Of a stretch of DNA of 64,000 nt, positions 51,363-59,452 are shown piece after piece (positions within the stretch are counted from its first letter, which is position 1; every line of letters starts with the position of its first letter). The notes under the pieces were generated by a model. It was not told the origin of the DNA. It saw only the letters and a program-made list of their open reading frames with translations, and did not search any database. A program made the position numbers and the translations under genes. The DNA comes from CAZDET01 sp964504335 (lineage in GTDB: Bacteria > Bacteroidota > Bacteroidia > Chitinophagales > Saprospiraceae). The DNA is taken from NCBI GenBank assembly GCA_964504335.1, contig CAZDET010000017.1:20425-84424 (forward strand), read 5' to 3'.

Positions 51363-52385
51363 CTAGAGTTTTGGACAGAGGATAGTGGGATCGATTTCGG
51401 GTTCTTTATAAATCTTGATGATGTAGTAGGCGCTCAGCTCGAAGGCCCCCTGATTATCAACGATGCTACTGGCATCGGACAGGGTCACATCGTAGGCCAA
51501 CGCAGCTCGGAGATCCTTGTAGTCGATGCCGAGCAGCACCTTTCCGGCATCCCCCGTGCGGTATCCGAGGCCGAAGCGCAATTGGACGTCCGGCTTGATT
51601 CGCCGGCCCATCCACGCCTGAATGGAAGCAGAGTTGGTACCGGCCGAGGATTGAAAGAACACACTCGGCAGGAAGCGCCACTTGTCTGAGAGCTGGTAGC
51701 CCAGGCGCGCGTGGGCATGCAGTGTACTGGAGCGCTCTGCCTGCGAACCACCACCGGTTAGTAGTTGATTTTCGGGGGAGGTGAGGTGATAGAGCGCCAC
51801 TCCCAGCTCCAGTGCGTTGGAGTCGGTTAAGTTGGTGCGGAACATCAAGCCACCGCTAAAATCGGTGTAATCTGTATTCATCTCTCCCATACCCAATTCG
51901 GTGGGCGACACCTGGCCACCTCCGCCGAGCGCCACATCAATGGTTTCTTCCAGGATGAGGCTGTTGCCGGGATCGATCGATACACTGGTGCGAGTGTATT
52001 GGCCACCTAGCGTCAAGACGCTGGTGCGTTCCTTGTCGAAGGCGAAGTGGTAAGAGGCGCTCAGCCCCTGCCAGCCGGTTTGCAGATCGAACTGGCTGGC
52101 GTTGTCCTGGACAAACAGAAGGCCAACACCCACCCAGTCTTGCTCCCGGAATCCTTGAATGATTGGGGCGTCCACGTAAAGGGAGGGCGTGTTGATGCCA
52201 TCCAGCGTATACCATTGCCCCCGGTAGATGCCTCCAATCCGGGCAGTACCCTCAAATGCGCCGGTGAGGGCAGGGTTGAGCCATAGGGGAGACATATCGT
52301 GCAGGGAAAAATGAATATCCTGAGCGGAAACGGCAAGAGACAGGCTTAGAGCGCTCCAAACTAGGAGGAGTCGACGTCGAATCAT
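51363..52385 (-). CDS. PorP/SprF family type IX secretion membrane protein
   Basis: 340 residues. Signal peptide (about 1-21, LSLAVSAQD) and the family opening IHFSLHDMSPLWLNPALTGA, followed by GTARIGGIYRGQWYTLDGIN. Alternating amphipathic strands to the C-terminal beta-signal region form an outer-membrane barrel of about 14 strands. PorP/SprF proteins work with PorE/SprE-type and gliding proteins in type IX secretion, often one per cargo adhesin. It sits directly upstream of the TPR/PD40/OmpA gene, the normal pairing. Its 5' region carries two short perfect hairpins. Confidence 0.92.
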   Translation of the reverse strand: MIRRRLLLVWSALSLSLAVSAQDIHFSLHDMSPLWLNPALTGAFEGTARIGGIYRGQWYTLDGINTPSLYVDAPIIQGFREQDWVGVGLLFVQDNASQFDLQTGWQGLSASYHFAFDKERTSVLTLGGQYTRTSVSIDPGNSLILEETIDVALGGGGQVSPTELGMGEMNTDYTDFSGGLMFRTNLTDSNALELGVALYHLTSPENQLLTGGGSQAERSSTLHAHARLGYQLSDKWRFLPSVFFQSSAGTNSASIQAWMGRRIKPDVQLRFGLGYRTGDAGKVLLGIDYKDLRAALAYDVTLSDASSIVDNQGAFELSAYYIIKIYKEPEIDPTILCPKL

Positions 52386-52409
52386 GAACCTTCGGATTTT
52401 TGGCCGACT

Positions 52410-52460
52410 GGTGATAGAGAAATCACCAGGGGAGCCAGGTTTTTCGGCTAACGCCGAAAG
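52410..52460 (-). promoter_or_regulatory. Two perfect hairpins in the porP/sprF leader
   Basis: CTGGTGAT-AGAGAA-ATCACCAG (about 52410-52431) and TTTCGGC-TAAC-GCCGAAA (about 52441-52458) lie between the DUF2480 gene and the PorP/SprF start. Neither has a long T-run on the minus strand. They may be partial terminators of the upstream genes or a structured leader. Confidence 0.45.
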
Positions 52461-52520
52461 ATAATCCTTTTTCCCTAATAGGATTGCGACAGGAGCTTAA
52501 AAGCAGGTTGCCGACACGAT

Positions 52521-53033
52521 CTACCTGCGGGGTTTCTTATAGATGGGCACGGTAGAACAGGGTTCTCCAAACATAATGGATTTGGCCAAAGGACGCAACC
52601 GGCGGACGACCTCCAGATAGGCGGCCGGGGGGACCGGGTGGTTACTGCAGCCCTTTACTACGATGCGCTGGTCGGAATACTGTTCGAAATCCCATTTGGA
52701 AATGGCCCGCAGGAAGTGGGCTTTCAAGAATTCGGCCTCCGTTCCCTGGAAGACATCTTGGGCGAGCGGAGCGGCATAGCCGGCTACCAACATATACGCC
52801 CAGGTAGGAATGATCGCATCGGCCGAACAGTATACCAGCAGGATCTTGCCTTCGTAAGCCGACCAGTCGTGGTCCTTCAGGGCTGCGCGGAAGTCTTTCT
52901 CCTTCAGGATCATCTCCATGAAGAGGTAGTCTTTAAGGTCGAAGTGGGCAATTGTTGCCTGCGGGAAAAACTCTTCCAGGTTCAGGGTGATCAGTCCACT
53001 ATTTGCGACGCGATTTACTAGCGGTTGTTCCAT
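52521..53033 (-). CDS. DUF2480 family protein
   Basis: 170 residues, cytoplasmic. The conserved features are NSGLITLNLEEFFPQATIAH, FDLKDYLFMEMILKEKDFRA, VYCSADAIIPTWAYMLVA and GCSNHPVPPAAYLEVVRRLR, a Bacteroidota-specific family of unknown function. The conserved Cys and Asp of YCSADAIIP and the GCSNHPVP motif hint at a ligand or metal site, but nothing is established. The gene follows scpB by 14 bp on the same strand, suggesting co-transcription. Confidence 0.85.
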   Translation of the reverse strand: MEQPLVNRVANSGLITLNLEEFFPQATIAHFDLKDYLFMEMILKEKDFRAALKDHDWSAYEGKILLVYCSADAIIPTWAYMLVAGYAAPLAQDVFQGTEAEFLKAHFLRAISKWDFEQYSDQRIVVKGCSNHPVPPAAYLEVVRRLRPLAKSIMFGEPCSTVPIYKKPRR

Positions 53034-53047
53034 TATTGGCAGGTCTT

Positions 53048-53665
53048 TTACTCTTCTTCTTCTAAAACCAATTCTTCGATTGCCTCGGCCGAGCCGATTC
53101 GGTTTTCCGGCACCTTAAATTCTTTGGGCTTGGGCAAATCCCCGAGGTTGCGCAGCCCGAAGTAATCCATGAAGCGCTCGCTGGTACCGTAGAGCAACGG
53201 CCGCCCGGGGCCGTCGGAGCGCCCTGTAATGGAAACAAGCTCTTTTTCCAATAGTTTCTGTAGGGCGTAATCGCAACTAACCCCGCGGATTTGTTCGAGT
53301 TCACTTTTGGTGACGGGTTGTCGATACGCTACTATCGACAGGGTCTCCAGGGCCGATCGCGACAGGCGCTTGCGGGTGGTTTGCTTGAGGTGAATGCCCA
53401 CTGTCTGGTGGTAAGCCCCCTTTGTCATGAATTGAAACCCCTCGGCGACTTCTACCATTTCGAAGGAGTAATCGTCCAGTGCGTACTTGGATCGCAATTG
53501 CGCCAGGCTCTGTTCGATTGCATCCGGGGTGAATTTGACCCCGAAGGCCTCTTCCAGGCACTGGGTAATTTCCTGCCGGCTGATCGGCTCGGAAGTAGCA
53601 AAAACCAGGCTTTCGATATGTTGAACGAGGTGTTCCAAAATAGCTTGCTTAAAATTGGATGGCAA
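53048..53665 (-). CDS. scpB: Segregation and condensation protein B
   Basis: 205 residues with the two winged-helix domains of ScpB. They comprise LEHLVQHIESLVFATSEPIS (first domain), TRKRLSRSALETLSIVAYRQ then PVTKSELEQIRGVSCDYALQ (second domain), and ITGRSDGPGRPLLYGTSERF. The QPVTKxEIExIRG and GRPLLYGTT-like stretches are family signatures. ScpB binds ScpA and SMC in the bacterial condensin complex for chromosome compaction and segregation. The acidic tail (AIEELVLEEEE) is usual. ScpA is not in this window. It lies in a close leftward group between a 151-residue unknown and DUF2480. Confidence 0.95.
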   Translation of the reverse strand: MPSNFKQAILEHLVQHIESLVFATSEPISRQEITQCLEEAFGVKFTPDAIEQSLAQLRSKYALDDYSFEMVEVAEGFQFMTKGAYHQTVGIHLKQTTRKRLSRSALETLSIVAYRQPVTKSELEQIRGVSCDYALQKLLEKELVSITGRSDGPGRPLLYGTSERFMDYFGLRNLGDLPKPKEFKVPENRIGSAEAIEELVLEEEE

Positions 53666-53686
53666 AGATAAGGTTTCGTGGTCGGA

Positions 53687-54142
53687 TCAGCTGTAGTGTT
53701 GCTTGAGTGCTTTCCACAACGCCCCGGCCATAGCCTTTCCTCCGGCTTCCCGTTCGCGTTGAATATCCAGCAGGGCATCGCTCTCTAAAAACAGGCAGCC
53801 ATTCCAGCGTACTGCCTCGTAGGGGCGGCAGCGGATGTGAATGCCCAGTTCGGAGAGGGAGCTACCGAATAACAACACCTTGGTAATCTGCAGCGCCTGG
53901 AGCATCGGTACCAGTTGGAGTTGCTCCTGAGGCAGTAGGGGATAAAGGTAGGTCTGGGTCAGGGCCGGTGCATAACCAACGGCCTCCAAAATGGTTATTA
54001 AATAAGACTGCGCTTCGGCCTGTCTTTCCGGGGTAGTTCGATAGAGCGACAGCAGCTTAGCCTGTCCTTTACCCGCCAGCCGAGCCATGGAATAGGTCTG
54101 ATTAGGCAACCGATAGAATTCAAAGTCCAGGAAACTATTCAT
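53687..54142 (-). CDS. Conserved small protein of unknown function
   Basis: 151 residues, no signal peptide. It reads as a mixed alpha/beta domain: FLDFEFYRLPNQTYSMARLA, VLLFGSSLSELGIHIRCRPY, VRWNGCLFLESDALLDIQRE. The C terminus has a helical KAMAGALWKALKQHY. I do not recognise a family. The pattern of a central VLLFGS strand and a C-terminal amphipathic helix recalls small accessory subunits of DNA polymerase III, but this is weak. The gene is 21 bp upstream of scpB on the same strand and divergent from ilvE. Confidence 0.6.
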   Translation of the reverse strand: MNSFLDFEFYRLPNQTYSMARLAGKGQAKLLSLYRTTPERQAEAQSYLITILEAVGYAPALTQTYLYPLLPQEQLQLVPMLQALQITKVLLFGSSLSELGIHIRCRPYEAVRWNGCLFLESDALLDIQREREAGGKAMAGALWKALKQHYS

Positions 54143-54202
54143 AGAATTTTATTTGGAATAATCAGATTTTACTTTATTATGTTTTGAATAAAGTGCCTTT
54201 AC

Positions 54203-54233
54203 TTGAAAGGATTAGAATTTTTAACTATTTTTG
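54203..54233 (+). promoter_or_regulatory. Bacteroidota-type promoter of ilvE
   Basis: TTG at 54203-54205, 20 bp, then TATTTTTG (54226-54233) matches the -33 TTG / -7 TAnnTTTG pattern with normal spacing. Transcription would start near 54240, only about 9 nt before the ATG at 54249. Confidence 0.65.
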
Positions 54234-54248
54234 TCAAAAAGCGACTGC

Positions 54249-55328
54249 ATGAAGTATCCTATTTCTATAACGAAAACGCAGCAAACTCGCCTCTCCGAAG
54301 TCGACTTCGACAACATTCCCTTCGGTCGTATCTTTTCCGACCACATGTTTCTCGCTGATTATCGCGGCGGGGAGTGGCAAGACATGCGCATTGTGCCCTT
54401 CGGTCATTTCACGATGCACCCGGCCACCATGGCCCTGCACTACGGACAATCCATTTTTGAGGGAGCCAAAGCAGCGAAGCGCTCCGACGGGACGCCCGTT
54501 CTTTTTCGCCCTGAGCAACACGCCAAACGCATCAATGCTTCCGCACACCGGATGATGATGCCCGCTTTTCCCGAAGATGCCTTCCTGGAAGCGATGCACC
54601 TGCTCATTGGGATGGATGCGCAATGGATTCCGCCCGCAGAGGGAAGTGCTCTGTACATTCGTCCGTTCATGTTTGCCACCGATGAATTTATCGGAGTACG
54701 GCCTTCGGAAACTTACCGCTTTGTGATCTTTACAGGCCCTGTTGGGCCGTACTACACGCGTCCGATCCGATTGAAGGTAGAGCAGCAGTACGTTCGCGCC
54801 TTTCCCGGCGGCACGGGAGAGGCCAAGTGTGCGGGCAATTACGCGGCCAGCCTGCGGCCTGCACACGAAGCGCAGGAACAAGGCTTCGATCAGGTAATGT
54901 GGATGGGTGGCCCGGACATGAAAACGATCCAGGAAGTTGGTACGATGAACATCTTCTTCGTCCTTGACGGGACCGTCGTCACCCCCGAAACTGACGGGTC
55001 GATCCTGAAAGGCATTACGCGCGACAGCCTTCTCACCCTGTTCCGTGATAAAGGCTACCGGGTAGAAGTTCGCCAGGTGTCTATTGACGAGATTGTTGCC
55101 GCAGCGGAAGGCGGCACCCTGGAAGAATGCTTTGGCACCGGTACGGCAGCGGTGGTATCGCACGTCATGGAAATTCAGCACGGAGAGCGTATATTACGAT
55201 TACCCGATATGGATCAGCGAAAAATAGGTACTTTTGCCAAAGAATACATCGACGGCCTCCGCTTTGGCCGGATCGAAGATACGTACGACTGGACGGTACC
55301 GGTGGAGACACCAGCCGAAGTCGCTTAA
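54249..55328 (+). CDS. ilvE: Branched-chain amino acid aminotransferase
   Basis: 359 residues from the ATG at 54249. A TTG at 54231 lies inside the -7 box and is rejected. It is a PLP fold-type IV transaminase of the eukaryotic-like BCAT II subgroup, making leucine, isoleucine and valine from their 2-oxo acids with glutamate. Motifs are HYGQSIFEGAKAAKRSDGTP, LYIRPFMFATDEFIGVRPSE, GGTGEAKCAGNYAASL (the PLP lysine is in AKCAGNY), QVMWMGGPDMKTIQEVGTMN, IFFVLDG and ILKGITRDSLLTL. Length and motifs match the family. It is a single rightward gene with its own promoter and a terminator. Confidence 0.96.
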   Translation: MKYPISITKTQQTRLSEVDFDNIPFGRIFSDHMFLADYRGGEWQDMRIVPFGHFTMHPATMALHYGQSIFEGAKAAKRSDGTPVLFRPEQHAKRINASAHRMMMPAFPEDAFLEAMHLLIGMDAQWIPPAEGSALYIRPFMFATDEFIGVRPSETYRFVIFTGPVGPYYTRPIRLKVEQQYVRAFPGGTGEAKCAGNYAASLRPAHEAQEQGFDQVMWMGGPDMKTIQEVGTMNIFFVLDGTVVTPETDGSILKGITRDSLLTLFRDKGYRVEVRQVSIDEIVAAAEGGTLEECFGTGTAAVVSHVMEIQHGERILRLPDMDQRKIGTFAKEYIDGLRFGRIEDTYDWTVPVETPAEVA

Positions 55329-55401
55329 AAAGTCAGCCAAACTATGATCGATAACGGCTCCTAAGCCAAAGACGTTTTTTGGTTACAATCGATTAGTAGA
55401 G

Positions 55402-55440
55402 CGGCCCTACACCTCAGCGGTGGTGGGCCGTTTCTTTTTT
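55402..55440 (+). terminator. Terminator of ilvE, overlapping the ypdA 3' end
   Basis: CGGCCC (55402-55407) pairs with GGGCCG (55425-55430), with partial pairing (CACC/GGTG) inside, and is followed by TTTCTTTTTT. The stem covers the stop codon of the convergent ypdA gene, so it may serve both directions. Confidence 0.65.
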
Positions 55441-56399
55441 AGCAAATCGGAGATGATGATTTCGCCGTGGTCGCGGGTATTCTCGATGAACAAGGTCGAA
55501 GTTTTCAGGCCGGCGCAAATGACCCCTGCCATGTACACGTTGGGGAGGTTGGTTTCCAGGGTCTCCCGATTGTAGGCGGGAATACAGTGGTCGTTTTCTT
55601 CGATCTCCAGGCCGAGCTGCCGCAGAAAAGCGTAATTGGGCTGGTAGCCAGTCATGGCGAGCACGAAGTCGTTTTCGATGGTGAACGGTCCGTCGGGACC
55701 TTCTAACACTACCTCCTTCGGACGAATTTCCTTCACCTCGGTGTGGAAATACGCCTTGATACTTCCCTCCTTGATGCGGTTCTCGATATTTGGCCGAATC
55801 CAGTATTTGACCTTGGGGTAGATTTCGCCGCTGCGAATGGCCATGGTAACTTCGGCGCCCTTGGTCCAGGTTTCCAGAGCAGCATCGCAGGCCGAATTGG
55901 CGGCTCCCACTACCAGTACTTTTTGCCCGAGGTACAAGTGGGGATCGTCGTAGTAATGGCGCACCTTCGGCAGGTCTTCGCCCGGAACATTCAGCAGGCG
56001 GGGCGTATCGTAAAAGCCGGAGGCCACTACCACGGCTTCCGTGTCGTAGGTGGCTTTAGTGGTGTGGACGCGATACCCTCCGCCTTCGCTCGGTTGGAGG
56101 GATTCGACCGGTTCGTATAGGTGCACCCGCAAGTTGAACGACTGCACGATCCGGCGGTAGTATTCCAGCGCCTCCTGACGCGTGGGTTTGTCACCTTGAG
56201 AAATAAAGGGGACATTCCCAATTTCGAGCTTCAGCGAGGTGGAAAAAAACGTCATATTGACGGGGAAGTGGTAGATAGAGTTAACCAACATGCCCTTTTC
56301 GAGGACGAGATAGCGCAGGCCTGCGCGGTGTGCACTGATGGCTACATTGAGGCCCGTGGGCCCGCCGCCGATGATGATGAGGTCGTATGGTTGCTGCAT
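55407..56399 (-). CDS. ypdA: YpdA-type FAD/NADPH oxidoreductase (putative bacillithiol disulfide reductase)
   Basis: 330 residues. FAD-binding GxGxxG motif at the N terminus (YDLIIIGGGPTGLNVAISAH), then GMLVNSIYHFPVNMTFFSTS, diagnostic of YpdA. An NADPH-binding second Rossmann motif is VLVVGAANSACDAALE. Other conserved segments are VLAMTGYQPNYAFLRQLGLE and PNVYMAGVICAGLKTSTLFI. It lacks the CxxC redox motif of thioredoxin reductases, as YpdA proteins do. In Firmicutes YpdA reduces bacillithiol disulfide, and the same call in Bacteroidota implies bacillithiol-type thiol chemistry, not tested here. The gene ends inside the ilvE terminator hairpin and lies 45 bp from the hybrid response-regulator gene on the same strand. 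Confidence 0.88.
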   Translation of the reverse strand: MQQPYDLIIIGGGPTGLNVAISAHRAGLRYLVLEKGMLVNSIYHFPVNMTFFSTSLKLEIGNVPFISQGDKPTRQEALEYYRRIVQSFNLRVHLYEPVESLQPSEGGGYRVHTTKATYDTEAVVVASGFYDTPRLLNVPGEDLPKVRHYYDDPHLYLGQKVLVVGAANSACDAALETWTKGAEVTMAIRSGEIYPKVKYWIRPNIENRIKEGSIKAYFHTEVKEIRPKEVVLEGPDGPFTIENDFVLAMTGYQPNYAFLRQLGLEIEENDHCIPAYNRETLETNLPNVYMAGVICAGLKTSTLFIENTRDHGEIIISDLLKKKRPTTAEV

Positions 56400-56444
56400 G
56401 TATATTGCAACAGCGCACCAAACGCAGCGGTTTATCGATTTGGG

Positions 56445-58382
56445 TCAGGAGGCGGCCGGATGTCCGCTCTGGCGCAACAAGCGCATGATGCTGCGATACA
56501 GGTCTTCGGGTTGAAAAGGCTTGAGCATGTATTCGTTCATGCCCGCCTGTTGGGTTTCCTTTTCCTCCTGCGCGCTCACGCCGGCCGTCAGGGCGATCAT
56601 GGGGCCGCGGTAGTCTTTGGCCCGCAGGATTTTTGCGGCTTCCAGACCGTCCAGTACGGGTAACTTTAAATCCATAAGGATGAGATCGAATTGCTCGTTT
56701 TCGGCGAGTTCGATGGCTTCCTGCCCGTTTTCGACCACTTTAACGCTAACCAACTGCGACCAGCTTTTGAGTACTTGCTGAATGGCCAGCCGTTGTAGCG
56801 GGTGGTCTTCTACCAACAGGAGATGGAGGGGCGCTCGGGGTAAACTAGGCATTTCAGATCCGGCAACAGTTGCCACTTTCAAGGGTAATTCGATCGTAAG
56901 CTGTACATTTTCGGTACGGTCTTTACTAATGCGGTGTTTGATACCCAACTGCCGGGCAATTTTGGCGATGACGCCATCGAGCAGTTCGGTATGGGGGCGT
57001 TCTTGTAAGTTTTCGTTGCGAAAGCTGGTTTCCTTTGGCCACTGATATGGCTGGCCTTTGTAAGAGAGGAGCATCCGGAGCAGGAACTCTTCGCCGGAGG
57101 TAACCCCTTCGATCTGGACCCGCAGCTCCTTATTGGCGTTCCGAAGCGTGAGGATGCGAATGATGAGGTTGTAGAAAAACTGACTGACGTGTTTCTGGTT
57201 GCCCGTTACGCGTGCGGGAAGGGAGGGGCTGATTTTAAAATCGAGATCAATGTTGTCGCGGTCTGCCTGAAAGTCGGCCAATCGCTGGATGGCCTCAAAC
57301 ATTTCGGGTAGCGCAAAGGAAGAGCTGGCCGATTCCTGGGGGCCGGTATCTTGAAGCAGAACGTAATTGAGCAATTGATTGACGATGAGATTGAATTCGT
57401 CGGTAGCGGCCTTCATGCCACTGATGAGGTCGGTTTGCTCTCCGTGCAGTTCGGTTTGCTCGAGGAGGTACAACAGTTGGGCCATTGAGGTGAGGGGAGT
57501 ACGCAGGTCGAAGGAAAGTCGACTCAGGGCGGTATCATCCTTGCGGCTGGTCTTTGAAACAAGCGACCTGGGTTCGGGGAGCTCGGACACGTCCATGTCG
57601 CCGTCCGATTGTACCTGCAGGGTACCGAATAGAATGAGTTTATTTTGCGACTCATCAAAATTCATGATAGCCGAAATCGCTACGTGCTTGATAATGCGAT
57701 TTTCGACCAGGAGCCGGCAGGAAACATGCTTGGCGGTATCAACGCGACTCACTTCGTCTAGAAAGGCTTCCACCTTGGCCCGGTCTTCCTTGTAAATCGC
57801 GGAGAGGAAGTCGCTTCGGGTGGGGTTAATGCGCGACTTGCGGCCCAGAATATCATACACCGCATCGGACCAGGTCATGGTAAGGTCTACGATATCCATC
57901 TGCCAATCGCCGGCCTGCACGAGTGCGCGCAGCACCTCATCGTCGGTGGTGCGCTTGCGCAGTTTCTTGATTTCCTGCTCCTTTTCTTTTTCCTGCTTAA
58001 AGCGGGCGATGGCGAAGCGAATAACGGCTATTAGCCGGCGGGCATCGAAATCGCCCTTGACGAGGTAATCCTGGGCACCTGCCCGAACGGACTGGAGGCT
58101 AATCAGGGGGTTTTTGTTGCCGGTAAGTACGACGAGCGGTACTTCTGAAACCGCTTTTTTGAAATTGGGTACAGTTTGATAGCCGATGCTGTCGGTAAGC
58201 GAAAGATCCAGTAGTACAATGTCGATTGGTTTGTCGCGCACTAGTTCGATCCCTTCGGCGAGGGACTCCGTCAAGTAGAGATTGTGGCGAAAGCTATGCT
58301 CCTCCAGACAAAACTTGATAAATTTTTGGTCGGCCGGGTGGTCTTCGATCAGCAAAATGTTCGTAATAGATGCGGTAGCCAT
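56445..58382 (-). CDS. Hybrid signalling protein: receiver - PAS-like - degenerate kinase core - receiver
   Basis: 645 residues, cytoplasmic. An N-terminal receiver (about 8-130, IVLLDLSLTDSIGYQTV) is followed by a coiled coil (about 130-148). A PAS-like domain (about 155-270) then leads to a dimerisation/ATPase-like region (about 285-510) and a C-terminal receiver (about 522-640, FDLILMDLKLPVLDGLEAA, with MLKPF). The usual kinase H box is replaced by LSRLSFDLRTPLTSMAQLLY, where Phe stands in the position of the phosphoacceptor His and Asp that of Glu. The N box shows FFYNLIIRILTL without the second Asn, and no DxGxG or GxGLGL boxes are visible. It is therefore probably not a working kinase but a receiver-bearing scaffold or a phosphate sink. 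It lies upstream of ypdA on the same strand. Confidence 0.78.
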   Translation of the reverse strand: MATASITNILLIEDHPADQKFIKFCLEEHSFRHNLYLTESLAEGIELVRDKPIDIVLLDLSLTDSIGYQTVPNFKKAVSEVPLVVLTGNKNPLISLQSVRAGAQDYLVKGDFDARRLIAVIRFAIARFKQEKEKEQEIKKLRKRTTDDEVLRALVQAGDWQMDIVDLTMTWSDAVYDILGRKSRINPTRSDFLSAIYKEDRAKVEAFLDEVSRVDTAKHVSCRLLVENRIIKHVAISAIMNFDESQNKLILFGTLQVQSDGDMDVSELPEPRSLVSKTSRKDDTALSRLSFDLRTPLTSMAQLLYLLEQTELHGEQTDLISGMKAATDEFNLIVNQLLNYVLLQDTGPQESASSSFALPEMFEAIQRLADFQADRDNIDLDFKISPSLPARVTGNQKHVSQFFYNLIIRILTLRNANKELRVQIEGVTSGEEFLLRMLLSYKGQPYQWPKETSFRNENLQERPHTELLDGVIAKIARQLGIKHRISKDRTENVQLTIELPLKVATVAGSEMPSLPRAPLHLLLVEDHPLQRLAIQQVLKSWSQLVSVKVVENGQEAIELAENEQFDLILMDLKLPVLDGLEAAKILRAKDYRGPMIALTAGVSAQEEKETQQAGMNEYMLKPFQPEDLYRSIMRLLRQSGHPAAS

Positions 58383-58471
58383 GGCAGGAGACGGTTATTT
58401 CAATTCATTCCAGTGTGATTCGCTTGCAGGATAGGGGATACTCGGCTATTTTAGCCGCTCATTTTGCTGCT

Positions 58472-59452
58472 ATGACCGCATTCATTCAGTCGCTTCGCCA
58501 AGCCTTCGATCAATATCTGGCAGACCAACAACTGGTACACGCTCCAAAGGAGCTCTACGAGCCGATTGAATACGTGATGAATTTAGGAGGGAAGCGCATC
58601 CGACCTATCCTTACTTTATTGAGTTGTTCGTTGTTCGAAGTGGACTTCCGAAAAGCCCTACCTGCAGCATTTGCCGTAGAAGTGTTTCACAATTTCAGCC
58701 TCGTACACGATGACATCATGGACGAGAGCCCGCTGCGACGGGGGCAGCCCGCCGTTCATATGCGGTATAATGTGAATACCGGTATCTTGTCGGGCGATCT
58801 CATGCTCATAATCGCCTATCAATACATCAATAATACAGCAGAAAAATCAATTATTCCGAATCTATTACATGTATTTACGCAAGTTGCTACAAAAGTATGT
58901 CAAGGCCAACAATATGACATGAATTTTGAGGCCTTGGAGGCTGTTTCTGTGGAGGAATACCTGAAAATGATCGAATTAAAAACCGCGGTGCTGCTTGCCG
59001 GTGCGCTCGAAATGGGAGCAATCACTGCGGGGGCAGGCGAAGTGGATCGTCGTCACCTCAGTGAATTTGGCCGACTCACGGGGATTGCCTTCCAACTACA
59101 GGACGACTATCTCGATGTATTCGGCGATCCCGAAACGATCGGGAAACGCGCCGGTAATGATATTGTCCGAAACAAGAAAACGCTGTTGTATCTCAAGGCC
59201 CTCGAACGGGCTGAGCCTGCCCAAAAGCAACAACTCACCGCCTGGTATGCCGATCAGCCTGCGGATCCGACCGCCAAGATCGAAGCAGTCACCGAACTCA
59301 TGAAGCGGCTGGACGTCCCCGAATTCGTCACTCAACTGCGAGACACCTACCAGGCAAATGCCTACGAGCATCTGGATTTGGTGAATGCCCCCCCAGAACG
59401 AAAGGAGCCTCTGAAAGGGCTGGCGGAATCGCTGCTGAAGCGGGCTTTTTAA
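58472..59452 (+). CDS. Polyprenyl (isoprenyl) diphosphate synthase
   Basis: 326 residues from the ATG at 58472. A GTG at 58415 is possible but the ATG gives MTAFIQSLRQAFDQYLADQQ, typical of the family. It condenses isopentenyl diphosphate with an allylic diphosphate in the cytoplasm. Motifs are LGGKRIRPILTLLSC, VEVFHNFSLVHDDIMDES (first Asp-rich motif), MIELKTAVLLAGALEMGA and AFQLQDDYLDVFGD (second Asp-rich motif), then GKRAGNDIVRNKKTLL. Residues upstream of the first motif (AAFAVEVFHNFSLVHDD) set chain length but are not decisive, so product size (C15, C20 or longer) is unassigned. It is convergent with the sigma factor gene, overlapping its stop by 4 bp. Confidence 0.92.
   Translation: MTAFIQSLRQAFDQYLADQQLVHAPKELYEPIEYVMNLGGKRIRPILTLLSCSLFEVDFRKALPAAFAVEVFHNFSLVHDDIMDESPLRRGQPAVHMRYNVNTGILSGDLMLIIAYQYINNTAEKSIIPNLLHVFTQVATKVCQGQQYDMNFEALEAVSVEEYLKMIELKTAVLLAGALEMGAITAGAGEVDRRHLSEFGRLTGIAFQLQDDYLDVFGDPETIGKRAGNDIVRNKKTLLYLKALERAEPAQKQQLTAWYADQPADPTAKIEAVTELMKRLDVPEFVTQLRDTYQANAYEHLDLVNAPPERKEPLKGLAESLLKRAF

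Noticed and set aside
54234..55181. Antisense ORF of 315 codons opposite ilvE
   Set aside because: ilvE motifs are complete on the other strand; the antisense reading is an artefact of codon use.
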